Assembly: GCA_030762895.1 (NCBI GenBank)
Contig: CM061065.1
Location: 68,556,200 to 68,620,199, forward strand
Source: Sophora flavescens
Lineage: Eukaryota > Streptophyta > Magnoliopsida > Fabales > Fabaceae
DNA length: 64,000 nt
Reading direction: 5' to 3'
Positions 11,677 through 22,750 of this stretch are shown piece by piece. Positions within the stretch are counted from its first letter, which is position 1. The number at the start of each line of letters is the position of its first letter. The position numbers and the translations under genes were made by a program. The notes beneath the pieces are model-generated. The model was not told where the DNA came from and ran no database searches. It worked only from the letters and a program-made list of their open reading frames with translations.

Positions 11677-14600
11677 GAACCTCACCACCGTCGAAGGTTT
11701 GTCTCATAAAAGGAACCTTGACACCTCATTTACTGATTCCCTTGCGGTTGTTGACGAAGACGATTCTGGGATTAGTGAGGAAGAAGAAGCCATTGAGGAA
11801 TTTACAAAGTCGATAGAGCGCTCAGAAAATGGGTTCACTTCAAATGTTGAAGTTATAGAAGTGATTAATATGGGGACCGAGGAAGACAAGAAGGAGTTGA
11901 AAATAGTGGATAATCCATAACGTGCAGAAATGGTCGCGCTATTTAAGGAGTACCTTGATGTGTTTGCATGGTCCTACAAAGATATGCCAGGATTGGATCC
12001 AGAGATAGCATCACATAAAATCCCACTGTACCCAGATACGGTGGTGAAGAAACGAAGGTTGAGGAGGATGCATCCTGATATGTCACTAAAGATCAAAGAA
12101 GAGGTAACTAAGCAGTTAGAAGCCAGGTTTGTGGAAGTGTCGAGACACCCAGAGTGGGTTGCTAATGTCATACCAGTACCAAAGAAGGATGGAAAAGTAA
12201 GAATGTGTGTGGATTACAGAGATCTGAACAAAGCAAGTCCAAAGGATGACTTCCCATTGCCTCATATTGATGTCCTCGTAAACAACACAGCAAGGAACCA
12301 CAGATTCTCATTCATGGATGGGTATTCGGGATACAATCAGATTCTCATGGATGTCAATAACAAAGAGAAGACGACTTTCATCACCCCTTGGGGAACTTTT
12401 TGTTACAGAGTAATGCCTTTTGGGATGAAGAATGCCGGAGCTACCTACCAGCGTGCGATGGTAACATTGTTCCATGATATGATGCACAAGGAAATAGAGG
12501 TATACGTGGATGACATAGTGGCTAAGTCTAAGGAGGGGGAAAGTCATGTAGCAGTTTTGCATAAGTTATTTGAGAGATTAAGGAAGTACAATCTGAGACT
12601 CAATCCCACAAAATGTGTGTTTGGAGCCTCAACTGGGAAATTGTTGTGTTTTGTGGTCAACAGGGAAGGAATACAAGTGCAGCCAGAAAAGGCAAAGGCG
12701 ATCAGGGACATGCCAACTCCCAAGAATGAACGAGAAGTAAGGGGTTTTCTAAGGAGATTAAATTACATTGCCCGATTCATTGCCAACTTGACAAGCACGT
12801 GTGAGCCTATTTTTAAGCTATTAAAGAAGAATAATCCGGGGAGATGGAATGAGGAATGTCAGGAAGCCTTTGACAAAATAAAGGCATACCTATTAAACCC
12901 ACCAGTGTTGGTGCCGTCCACTCAAGGTCGTCCTTTGATACTTTATCTCACGATCCTCCCAACCTCAATGGGGGCAATGTTGGGGCAACATGATGAGTCT
13001 GGCAAGAGAGAACATGCAATTTATTATCTGAGCAAGAAGTTTAATGACTGCGAAGCCCGATACATGGCAATTGAGAAGACTTGTTGTGCATTGGTATGGA
13101 CCTCCAAGAGACTCAGGCAATACATGTTATACTACACCACTTGGTTAATCTCTCAAATGGACCCTTTGAAGTACATCTTTGAAAGTCCTCACATATCATT
13201 AAGGGTCTCAAAGTGGCAAATGATATTATCAGAATTCGATATTAAGTATGTGACCCGGAAATCCTTTAAGGGAAGTGCAGTTGCTGATCACTTAGCTGAA
13301 AACCCTCTTGAGGGAGGACATCCAATTATATCCGAGTTCCCTGACGGAGAGATACTGTCATTGGAAGAAGGTGAAACAGAGGAAGATGATATGTGGAAGA
13401 TGTATTTTGATGGAGCGGTTAATATGCATGGAAGTGGCATAGGGGCGGTGGTTGTTTCTCTGGAGGGCAAACAATACCCGGTGGCTGCTAGGCTTTAATT
13501 TGAATGCACCAACAATATTGCGGAGTATGAAGCATGTGCAAGTGGATTACAAGCAGCAATTGATCTTGGAATAAAACAGCTAAAGGTCTTTGGAGATGCA
13601 GCCTTAATCATTTATCAAGTCAACGGTGAATGGCAAACTAAAGATCCCAAGCTTATCCCGTATCAGAAATACTTGACTCAGTTAGTTGCGAAGTTCGATG
13701 AGATTACTTTCTCGCACTTGACTCGAGACAAGAATCAATTTGCGGATGCTTTAGCCACATTAGCCGCTATGACCAAGTTGGGTCTCCATACCACCGTCCA
13801 GCCTATTCAAGTGAAGGTACAAGATGAGCCAGCATACTGTGCACATGTGGAAGAAGAGCTCGATGGTAATCCCTGGTATCACGACATCAAGCAATATATG
13901 AAGAATAGAACGTACCCAGCTGGAGCAAATGAAGTGAATAAGAGGACGATTCATAGATTATCAATGTCCTTTTACTTAGATGGCGAAATTCTATATAAAA
14001 GGAACTATGATGGGGTCCTCATAAGATGTGTCGATGCTCGTGAAGCTTGGACTATCATGATAAAAGTTCACGAAGGAATATGTGGAACACATGCCAATGA
14101 TCACATGATGGCACACAAGATCCTACAAAATGGTCACTATTGGCTAACAATGGAAGCTGATTGTCTGGAGTATGTCCGAAAATGCCATAAATGCCAAATA
14201 TATGCAGATCAGATCAAAACTCCACTGTTCCAATTACACAATCTGGTGTCTCCATGGCCCTTTTCTATGTGGGGGATAGACGTCATTGGACCAATCAGTC
14301 CCAAGGCTTCAAACGGACATCGCTTCATCCTGGTTACAATAGATTACTTCACTAAGTGGGTGGAAGCAGCATCATATGCCAATATAACTCAAAAGGTGTT
14401 TACCAAGTTCCTAAAAAGGGATATTATTTGTCGCTATAGAATACCAAAAAGAATCATTACAGTTAATGCTGCCAATCTTAATGGGGTGGATGTAAAGAAG
14501 TTATTAGAGGCTTTTAAAATCAAGCACCATAATTCCGCCCCATATAGACCTCAGATGAACGAGGCGGTAGAAGCGGCCAACAAGAATGTCAAGAAAATTG

Positions 14601-15121
14601 TTGCTAAAATGGTCATAAATTATAAGGATTGGCATGAAATGTTGCCATACACTTTGCACGCGTATCGTACCAATATACGATCAAGTACTGGGGCAACGCC
14701 TTTCTCATTGGTGTATGGAATGGAAGTTGTTTCTCCTATAGAAGTTTAAATCCCTTCATTAAGAGTGATGATGGAAGCTGACTTGGAAGAATCGGAATGG
14801 GTGAAAGCTTGATATGATCAGTTAAACATGATGGAGGAAAAAAGACCGGTGGCCCTTTGTCATGGACAACTATATCAGAGAAGAATGACTAAATCCTTTA
14901 ATAAGAAAGTCCGTCATAGAGAGTTTCAACCAGGTGACTTGGTGTTAAAGAAAATACTTCCCAACCAAGAAGATGCCTGAGGAAAATGGGCACCCAATTA
15001 TGAAGGGCCATATATAGTAAAGCAGGCATACTCAGGCGGAGCCTTGGTCCTAACAGATGCAAATGGACGAGAGCTACTGAGACCTGTAAACTCTGATGCC
15101 GTGAAAAATTTCTATGCCTAA
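11677..15121 (+). pseudogene. Ogre pol: RT, RNase H, archaeal-type RNase H, integrase (inactive)
   Basis: One frame runs from the splice acceptor to TAA 15119-15121 with stops at 11918, 13496, 14747, 14810 and 14978. RT spans about 11930-12850 with KVRMCVDYRDLNKASPKD and the catalytic YVDDIVAKS near 12503. The first RNase H follows to ~13310. A second, archaeal-type RNase H starts at MYFDGAV (13400) and is interrupted by the stop at 13496. Integrase has the HHCC finger (HEG...HANDHM...CHKC, 14069-14195) and the core from WGIDVIGP (14270). The second catalytic Asp is Val in IITVNAANLNG (14454-14486; family consensus IITDNAAN), while the Glu in AVEAANKN is kept. The C-terminal GDLVLKK/GKWAPNYEGPY block reaches the end. 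Confidence 0.9.
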
Positions 15122-15144
15122 TAAAAAGAAAGAAAAAAAGGGAG

Positions 15145-15400
15145 AGCCCGTTAGGTTGAAAACCCGTAAGGGCGACCTAAGCAAAAGTTAGGGCATAAAT
15201 AAAATAAAATAAGAAGAAGTTTATTAGGTCGAAAACCCGCGAGGGCGGCCTAAGCAAAAGTTAGGGCATTAAAAAAAAATAAGAGAGGGAGAGAGAGAGA
15301 GAAGTCCATTAGGTTGAAAACCCAAAAGGGCGACCTAAGCAAAAAATTAGGACAAAGAAACTGAATCTTAGTCTGAAAACCTGCAAGGGCAGTTTAAGAG
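15145..15400 (+). repeat. Tandem repeat, about 75-85 bp, three full copies and one partial
   Basis: Each unit carries TAGGTTGAAAACCC followed by AGGGCGACCTAAGCAAAA, starting near 15150, 15224 and 15309. A degenerate fourth is near 15368. The units are separated by variable A/G-rich spacers. They form the first repeat block of the Ogre 3' UTR. Confidence 0.8.
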
Positions 15401-16155
15401 ATATCTTAATATTCACCACACTGGGGCAATTTTACTCATGACTTGCTACATTGGGACAATTTTGTTTGTGACTGGCTACAATGGGGCAAAGAAAATCATT
15501 GAAATGTTAATGAAAGGATGTATGTGGAAGCTGAGACCAGGATCTGCGACGTCAAACAATTGTTGGGAATCAGTTAAGAGGATCAAGGAACCAATACTGG
15601 GGCAAATTTTTATGCGGTTTTCTTTCGTTCCATTATCCCTTTTCATACAATTCCCATACACCCCTTTGTATTTCACCTTTTTCTTTTCAATTTCCTGGTG
15701 TGCAATATAAATTCCCATATTAAGGCAAGGGTTTTATTCATCCATTTTTCCCAATTATGCTTAAGTCATGCTTGCGCATTGAAATCACGTCTCAGTTTAA
15801 GTAAATTTAAGTTTAAAAGTATGATTTGATAATTCTAATGGTTACTTCAATGAATGGTTTGAACCAAAGAAAGCCCAGCATTTCAAAGTCAATAAGGGAG
15901 ATAACGGTGCACAATGAGGAGAAAAGAAAAGCAATAATGAAAGTCTCCACGAGTCCTAGTCTTGAAGGAAATAATCGCTCTATGTGTCTTCACCGCTTTG
16001 AAAAAGAAGCCCCTCTAATCGAAAGACACTGACTCAGAGTTGTTGATAAACAAAGGTTTGATTGGTCGAATTCTTTTAATGTAGCGTGTGGTTCGGTTGT
16101 AATCGAGACAAAGGTAAAAGAAAAGTTTTTAAAAGAAAGTAAATTACCATCATTT

Positions 16156-16745
16156 TATTTCTGGGGGCCGAGGCCCACTGCAATTTATTTTTCGAGCTCC
16201 AAGGCTCACCGTAAATTTACTTTTGGGATCTGAGGCCCGCTGCAGATTTATTTTTCGAGTTCTGAGGCTCACTACAAATTTACTTTTGGGTCCGAGGCCC
16301 ACTGTAATTTATTTTTCGAGCTCCAAGGCTCACCGCAAATTTACTTTTGGGATCTGAGGCCTGCTGCAAATTTATTTTTCGAGCTCTGAGGCTCACTATT
16401 AATTTTATATTTAGGATCTGAGGCCCACTACATTTTATTTTTGGGATCTGAGGCCCACTGCATTTTATTTTTCGAGCTCTGAGGCTCACTACTAATTTTA
16501 TATTTGGGATCTGAGGCCCATCGCAATTTATTTTTGGGATCTGAGGCAGCGCAGGCCCGCTGCATTTTATTTTTCGAGCTCTGAGGCTCACTCCCAATTT
16601 TATATTTGGGATCTGAGGCCCACCGTAATTTATTTTTGGGATCTGAGGCCCGCTGCAAATTAATTTTTCGAGCTCTGAGGCTCACTGCTAATTTTATATA
16701 TGGGATTTGAGGCCCACTGTCATTTTTATCTTCCAAGCTCTAAAG
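16156..16745 (+). repeat. Alternating short tandem repeats in the Ogre 3' UTR
   Basis: About 17 units of roughly 30-38 bp alternate between a type with TTTTTCGAGCTCTGAGGCTC and a type with TTTTGGGATCTGAGGCCC. Adjacent pairs form a higher-order dimer. The last units (16690-16745) decay. The array is open on the minus strand in two frames, which is a composition effect and not a gene. Confidence 0.85.
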
Positions 16746-16867
16746 CTTAATTTTCTCCAGCCTGTTTCCCATCCCGGCTAAATGTGAGTTCATTTTCTTT
16801 ACTAGTTCCTTACTACTATCACATGAAAAAAATCATTCTTTCTTCATGTATTCTAGTAATGAACAAG

Positions 16868-16881
16868 TAAAGTGGGGCAAC
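16868..16881 (+). other. Ogre polypurine tract
   Basis: TAAAGTGGGGCAAC directly precedes the TG of the 3' LTR. The position and the AAAGTGGGG core fit a plus-strand primer. Confidence 0.7.
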
Positions 16882-18643
16882 TGTGAACACCTCATTTTGA
16901 CCGGGTCTTTTAGTCTTCACTAAAAATTTCAAAAAAAAATAAAATAAAATAAAAATTGCAAAGAAAATAAAAATAATAAAAATAATAAAAAGATTTTTAA
17001 TTGGGTCAGGCCAGTTAAACCCATTTCATCCTCCTCCAACAAACCCTATCAACCACTTTATTTTGAACCAGAGATAGAAATCTTAATCTTGGCAGATTTT
17101 TAGGAACAAGATCAGATAGCAATCTTAATCTTGGCAGAATTTTAGGACCAGGATCGGAGAAATAGTCATTATAAAAATCACAATAGGGGCATATTATTGG
17201 GGGCTCATCTGTGCATTGTTCATCACACACACACGCCATTCTTCTACTCCTATCATACATCATCCCTCTTAACTTCATCGCTTTATGCTCATCATTTCAT
17301 CTCCATTGACAGCCACCAAATCCCATTCCTTGCTCTTCCATTACCACCACCATCATAGCACCGTAGCTTCCTCCACACTGTTAGGCAGCATCACAATCTT
17401 CAGTCACCATCTCGTCTTTAACCGTCGCGTCTCCCCCAGTCACCACCGTCCAAGACCCTCCTCTATCGCGCCTATCACCGCTCATTATCCGTGAACCGCG
17501 TCTCTATCACACGCTTAGCCATTTCGGTCCGCCACTCTGTCCACCTAAGACCACCTCGCTCCGCCTCAGACCAGACCCGACGCATCGGTGCCCCGATCTG
17601 CCGCGTCCCCGCCGAGAGCAGCGCCTCAGACCCGCCGTGCAGCGCTGCTTCACATTCCTCCGCCTGGTTCGGATCTCCACTTAACCAGGGACCTATCCTT
17701 GTTCGCCTGAACCACCACGCCACTGTCGAGGTCCACTGCGTCGAGCCGCCACTTCCTTGGCTGTTACGTGCGCCTCCCCCATTGACGAAAGCAGCTCTGT
17801 TACGTTGCTGAGCAGAAGGAGAAGGTTCTGGTCCTTCTCATTCCTTTGTTTGATATGATCTTTTTTTAATATATATATTCATTTATTTTATTTCCTTGTT
17901 TTATTTGTTCAAATAAATAAATATGTATATATAAAAAGGGAATCATTTATAAATAATAATGAGATTGTTTTGTGAGATGTATCACATTCAATTCTTAGGT
18001 TTGAGATAGTTCTGTGGACGTACATGTCATGCTCTATCTCGCTTAGATTTTTAAATTTAAAAAAATTAGGAAATAAAAAAAATCCTTTTAAATAAATATT
18101 TTTCATAAAAATTAAAAATAACCAACAAATAAAATATTTTCTATAAGAACTACGTGGCTTTGAGTTTCCCGTCGAAGCAGGGAATATGTAGGAGCGGGAT
18201 CAATCATCTCGTCAAGCCAAAATTAATTTTTCCATTATTTTTGTGTTTTTTTTAATTTGTTTAACGTGGATAATTAGCTAATAATTTGTTTAATGTTTTT
18301 GGGTTGCTCTATGACAAGTGTCATGCTCAATCCCCTAGCTTTGAGGTTGCTCTCTGGACTTACATGCTATGCCCAACCTCATTTAGGATTTATCAATAAT
18401 ATTTTTTTTAAAAATTTTTTTTTGAAAAATGCGAAAAAGAATAATAATAAAGAAACATAAAATGGGCGGTGTAGGGTGCTTAACACCTTCCCTACTCGTA
18501 ACCAACTCCCGAACTTAACTTGGTAAGGCCATTTTTTAAAGGTTTTCCAATTTTTCCTAAATTAAATAAAATTGGTGGCAACTCTACTTTTTCCTTAAAA
18601 TATCTTTTTATCGTCGTCCTCGTCGTAATTTTTGGTTGCGACA
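16882..18643 (+). repeat. Ogre 3' LTR
   Basis: The LTR starts TGTGAACACC right after the polypurine tract and ends GGTTGCGACA, 1762 bp in all. Its 17527-18643 part matches 3528-4756. Compared with that copy it lacks about 112 bp at the junction near 18463. The right flank is CTACC (18644-18648); the matching left duplication is outside the window. Confidence 0.88.
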
Positions 18644-19034
18644 CTACCCACAACCCCATTTACACCAAGAATTTCCTCTCTCTCACCAAAATTCTCTCAC
18701 TATAATTTTTCTCACAAATGCTTATCTCTCTAAGATTTTGGAGCTTCTTGAAATGCTCTCGATGTTGGAATGAATTTCCCTCATTAGCAACGGCTTCTTT
18801 TTATAGAGGCTTATGGAAATGTGTTGAAGTAAATTTCAATTATGCTTCTTCTTCTCTCTTGATTGGTGGCCATCATTCTTGACGAAAATCAATTTTGATG
18901 CTTCTTCTTTCTTGATTGGTGGCCATCATTCTTGATGGATCAAAATAAGGCATACCATATTTTTCTATTTTGGTGGGCAGCCACAAATTTTGATCAACAC
19001 TTTGATTAACACATAGCCACAATATTTGACTAAC
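18644..19034. other. Intergenic, nothing firm
   Basis: I see no gene. A phrase with GATTGGTGGCCATCATTCTTG occurs twice (18860-18880 and 18915-18937), a short local duplication. TTTTTATAGAGGC near 18790 would read as TATA-like on the minus strand, but nothing supports a promoter. Confidence 0.4.
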
Positions 19035-19209
19035 ATGAGTGAAAAAACCGAATCAACGAGCAGTAGTAATCTTTGCATAAAGTGAAATCTCAGTGATGTT
19101 GTTTCCAGCTATGGTAGCATCGATGATGGACGGTTCTGGGTCGATTGCTTCAGGAGCAACTTGTTCGGAAAGTTAAGGTTTGTCGTCTCCACAAACGTCA
19201 TGATTATTC
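19035..19209 (+). pseudogene. CTU2: CTU2 (NCS2-type tRNA thiolation protein) retropseudogene, N-terminal part
   Basis: CTU2 acts with CTU1 in 2-thiolation of wobble uridine in cytosolic tRNAs. From an ATG at 19035 the frame reads MSEKTESTSSSNLCIK, a TGA at 19083, then NLSDVVSSYGSIDDGRF and DCFRSNLFGKLRF. This matches the cysteine-rich N-terminal region of plant CTU2 as I know it. At 19209 it is cut by the CACTA element and resumes at 26306 in the same order. The ATG may not be the ancestral start, since plant CTU2 has a longer N terminus. The stop shows it is not functional. Confidence 0.72.
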
Positions 19210-19321
19210 CACTAGTGGAAAATATACATTAGACGGTAAAGGTTTACTTTAGTTAACCAAAAGCTAGACGTTAAAAAGGGGGCGGTGGCAGTTTTGTAAA
19301 TATCAGACTTCATTAATTCAA

Positions 19322-19500
19322 TTTTAACGTCAGTTGTTGTAAGGACTGACGTTAAAAGTGAAGTGACTCACTTTTAACGTCAGTTCAATAAACAACTGAC
19401 GTTAACAGTGAACATTTTAACGTCAGTTCTTTATCGAATTGACGTTAAAAGTGAGTCACTTCACTTTTAACGTCAGTCCTTACAACAACTGACGTTAAAG
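19322..19500. repeat. CACTA left subterminal block forming a large inverted repeat
   Basis: Eight half-sites of the GACGTTAA motif lie here. The outer arms (about 19322-19386 and 19437-19499) are near-perfect reverse complements about 63 nt long with a ~50 nt loop that itself holds two further half-sites. The whole block could fold as one long hairpin. Confidence 0.85.
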
Positions 19501-19809
19501 GTTATTTTAATAATTTTTTTATCTAGTATACGAACCCTTCCGCATTGCCTTCCTCAAAGTTTCAGTTTCACAATTGCTTTGATGTTTTGTGTTTTAGTTT
19601 TGAAAACTAAAATATATGTGCGAAGTATAAGTTGAATAAATAACCCAAACCGGATCTCATTCATGAAGTGTAATACAGACTGATACAAAAGATTGAAATG
19701 GTTTAAAATCCTATAAAAAGTTACATTGAAAGGGTTTAAAATCCTAAACATTTGTTGAGGCTTCGTTCCCTTCACGGGTGAGCAAGAGAGGAGAGTCGAG
19801 TGACTGAGT

Positions 19810-20025
19810 TTTCCAGAATTCAATGAGGAGGTTGTGTGGCAAAGCATAAGGCCACTTTTGGAACCCCTTATCACACCCGAAACATTAAAGCTACATCCCA
19901 TCAGAGAGTTTTATGAAATATGCCAAAGGGAAAACTATACTCCGAATGTGACCATGTCTAGCAGTGATGGTATTACTCATGTTGGAATCGAGGTACATGC
20001 TGATAATGTGGTCATTCATATATAA
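19810..20025 (+). pseudogene. Captured gene fragment resembling the C-terminal region of a Dicer-like protein
   Basis: An open frame of about 71 codons ends at TAA 20023-20025. It contains VWQSIRPLLEPLITPETLKL, then HPIREFYEICQRENY, and a tail DGITHVGIEVHADNVVIH. The order 'RPLLEPL-TPETL--HPvRE--E-Cq' followed by a beta-rich stretch is what I recall between the second RNase III domain and the dsRNA-binding region of plant Dicer-like proteins, DCL3 type more than others. It lies inside the CACTA element between subterminal repeat blocks, on the same strand as the element's own gene. No other Dicer domain is present. The assignment is by memory of the family only. Confidence 0.5.
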
Positions 20026-20059
20026 GTTGAGGTTTTGGAACTGTAGCAGCCGATTCTCC

Positions 20060-21720
20060 GGAAGGATGATAAGGTGAGCAACTCACATTATGTGATTTAC
20101 AGAACCTTATCACCCATGTTATGTGATTTACACAACCTCAGAAGTTGTTTGACCATTAAGACAAAGATCTTTGAGTCTAGGAATAGGAAGAAAGAGTGAT
20201 GAAGTTAATCTCCATGGCAGAGCCATATTTGTGAAGCAGAAAATAAAAGGAAGGAAGGAAGCTATTTATTGGAGCAGAGGATGAAGTTACTAGGTGTGGT
20301 AAGTTGCTAAAAAATTAAGTTGATCATTAAGAGGATTAGGTTCCAAGGTGAATGGGTAAGTAGCACAGTAGTCAAAGGAATGAATGTTTTTGCAGAAACT
20401 TATATACCTTTAACGTCAGTTGTTTAATACAACTGACGTTAAAACTTGTTTAAATAAAAAATATTTATTTTTAACGTCAGTTTTTTATACAACTGACGTT
20501 AAAAGTGCGATTTTTACTTCAGTTAAATAAATAGCTGACGTAAATAATCATATATCCCTATCTGAAATGCCCTGTTGTCACTCTTAACACAGGTCACTCC
20601 ATATATATAGTGCAGTTTATTTCTAAACTTTTTTTTAAACAAGTTTATTTTTAATCTTCATTAATTAGCTTGAATTAGTAAACAAATTCTTGTGTAAATT
20701 AAATTAAATAAACACTTAACATAAAAACAAGTTATATGTATAATCAAATCGTATCTCATTGAAGCGATCCATAAGTTACAATTAAATGATTAAAAGATAA
20801 AAAATTTCTGCAACATAGCCCTAAAATATAAAATTTTTTTGCTTCAACATCATTTTCTTCTCAGTCTTATCCTCAGAAACTCCAATGGATGCATCTCCTC
20901 CCTCACTTGAATTCCATGATGCAAAAGTGAATCCACATTGAAATGGATCTTTGCATCTTCTCCTTCACCGGAATTCCTTGATGCATTGTCTTGAATCCAC
21001 AGTCACTTGTTTCCAAAGCAAAGTGAAAGGGATGACGGGGATGAAATAAAGTGAGGGAATCACATTATGTGATTTACCCAACCTTACCATCCATGTTATG
21101 TGATTTACTCAACCTCAGAAGTTTTTTTACCATTAAGACAGAGACCTTTAAGTCTAGGAATAGGAAGAAATAACAACACCTCAAATATGATAGAGGCATA
21201 TTGTGAAGGAAAAAGCACGAAATATAGAGGAAAAGAGGGGGGTGTAATACAGATCGATCGATATCTGAGAAGAATATGGTTCTTTATATAGAGAAGAGAG
21301 ACTACCTGAATTTCTTGAAAACTGATCTAAAAACTTAATGCTCATTAAGAGGATTAGGTTACAAGGTGAATGGGTAGTAGCACAGTAGTCAAACGAATGA
21401 ATGTTTTTGCAGAAACTAATAAACTTTTAACGTGAGTTGTTTAATACAACTGACGTTAAAAGTATTTTTTAAAAAATATTTATTTTTAACGCCGCTTTTT
21501 TAAACAAGCGACGTTAAAAGTGTGATTTTCGTTAAATAACTAGTCGACGTAAATAATCCTATATCCTATATAGAGAAGAGAGATTGATTTTCTTGAAAAC
21601 TGATCTATAAACTTAATCCTCGGGGTAGGTAGCACAGTAGTCAAAGGAATTAATGTTTTTACAGAACACTTTTAACGTCAGTTGTCTTCAACAGCGGACG
21701 TTAAAAGTTTTTTTATTTTT
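20060..21720 (+). repeat. Cassette repeated two to three times inside the CACTA element
   Basis: 20070-20530 and 21040-21550 share the same ordered blocks: ATTATGTGATTTAC, CCATGTTATGTGATTTAC, AACCTCAGAAGTT, AAGTCTAGGAATAGGAAGAAA, GCACAGTAGTCAAA, then a pair of subterminal motifs. A third, shorter copy (about 21555-21720) keeps only the last blocks. Between them lie 20540-21040, AT-rich and without a gene. The ORF at 21100-21291 is part of this repeat. Confidence 0.8.
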
Positions 21721-21875
21721 AACGTCAGTTTCTTAATAAAACTGACGTTAATTAAATATCCTTTAACGTTAGTTTTTACAAACAACTGACGTAAAATATT
21801 GTTTTATTTTGATTATAACGTTTACACCCACGTCCTTTAACGTCAGTTTTTACAAACAACTGACGTAAAATGTTG
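20408..21875. repeat. CACTA internal/left subterminal motif clusters
   Basis: Three clusters of the CAACTGACGTTAA half-site occur at 20408-20545, 21425-21550 and 21665-21875. Neighbouring half-sites are arranged head to head as small palindromes 25-35 bp long. The last cluster includes a tandem duplication of about 72 bp (21765-21905) containing GATTA(T/C)AACGTTTACACCC. Confidence 0.8.
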
Positions 21876-21899
21876 TTTTATTTTGATTACAACGTTTAC

Positions 21900-22750
21900 A
21901 CCCGCGCGCCTTCTGCACTTCGCTCTGTACGTCTCTTTTCTCTTTTCATCACGCTCAACCCTCACTCTCACTCTCACTCTTCCCTAATCGCGATCTCATC
22001 TCCACCGCAACCACCGCGAGGGCTTCTTCGCCACCACCGTGAGGTACACTCTTAACCCCTAACTCTGTCTTTCCCTCTCATTCTTTACAATAACTTGACA
22101 TCTCTCTTTCCCCTTCCCGCGCACTAACTCTCCTTGTCCCTCTGCTCTCAGTAACCACATCGAACGTTGGCCACCACTCGAGCTCCCCCCCCCCCACCAC
22201 CACCACCACGCGAGCGCCTATTTCTGGTGAGTCTTTAGGGCATATTTTTTTATTTTTGGTTTTGAGTGTATGTTGAAACTGTAGTCTCAGTAGTTGAAAC
22301 TTGAAACTGTGAGTTTGAGTTGTTTGGAATGTCTCTATTTTTGGTTTTGAGTGTATGTTGAAACTGTAGTCTCAGTAGTTGAAACTTGAAACCGTACGTG
22401 AGTTTGAGTTGTTTGGAATGTCTCTATTTTTGGTTTTGAGTGCATGTTGCTCTGCTAGTTGATCTGTCACGGCCGTGATGTTCATCACGGCTAGGCCGTG
22501 ATCAGTTCTGCATGTGAGGGTCTGGTTCAATTGGCACGTTACGGCCGTGATGGACATCACTGCCAGGTCGTGACTAGTGATTGGTAATCTTCAAAAACTA
22601 TAGTTTTCAATCTCCCATATTGTTTGTATATTTGATAGATGTTTTGTATATCTACAGGACCTATCTAGTTATTTTTATTTATACTTCTGTATTTATTTTG
22701 AGTTATAACCTATGTTAATACATATATATTGTTTCTAAACAGGCATACAT
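21900..22750 (+). promoter_or_regulatory. Leader/promoter region of the CACTA gene with tandem repeats
   Basis: CT-rich sequence (21910-22210, including a C10 run near 22187) resembles a plant 5' leader. It is followed by an approximately 85-95 bp direct repeat, 2.5 copies, at 22238-22445 (TTTTTGGTTTTGAGTG...). Then come two related palindromic blocks with CACGGCCGTGAT (22467 and 22540). A 5' non-coding exon and intron are possible before the ATG at 22751. I saw no certain TATA box. Confidence 0.4.

Larger units (their letters stand above)
15122..16881 (+). other. Ogre 3' untranslated region
   Basis: About 1.76 kb between the pol stop and the 3' LTR without a gene. It contains two blocks of tandem repeats listed separately and GGGGCAA-type motifs (15422-15490, 15598) resembling the polypurine tract. 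Hypervariable, repeat-bearing 3' UTRs are known for Ogre elements. The ORFs on the minus strand at 16280-16736 are translations of the repeats. Confidence 0.75.
3528..18643 (+). mobile_element. Ogre-type (Tat lineage) Ty3/gypsy retrotransposon, inactivated
   Basis: The parts occur in Ogre order: 5' LTR, a primer site of the tRNA-Arg type, ORF1 upstream of gag, gag-protease with G-patch, an intron, then RT, RNase H, a second archaeal-type RNase H and integrase. A long tandem-repeat 3' UTR, polypurine tract and 3' LTR follow. The extra ORF1, the G-patch, the dual RNase H and the intron between protease and RT are hallmarks of Ogre. The first ~645 bp of the 5' LTR lie beyond the inserted LTR at 4-3527. 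Total original length would be about 15.8 kb. At least nine in-frame stops, one frameshift and a lost integrase aspartate mean it is not autonomous now. Confidence 0.92.

Noticed and set aside
16280..16736. Two minus-strand ORFs of about 100 codons
   Set aside because: They are read-throughs of the Ogre 3' UTR tandem repeats.
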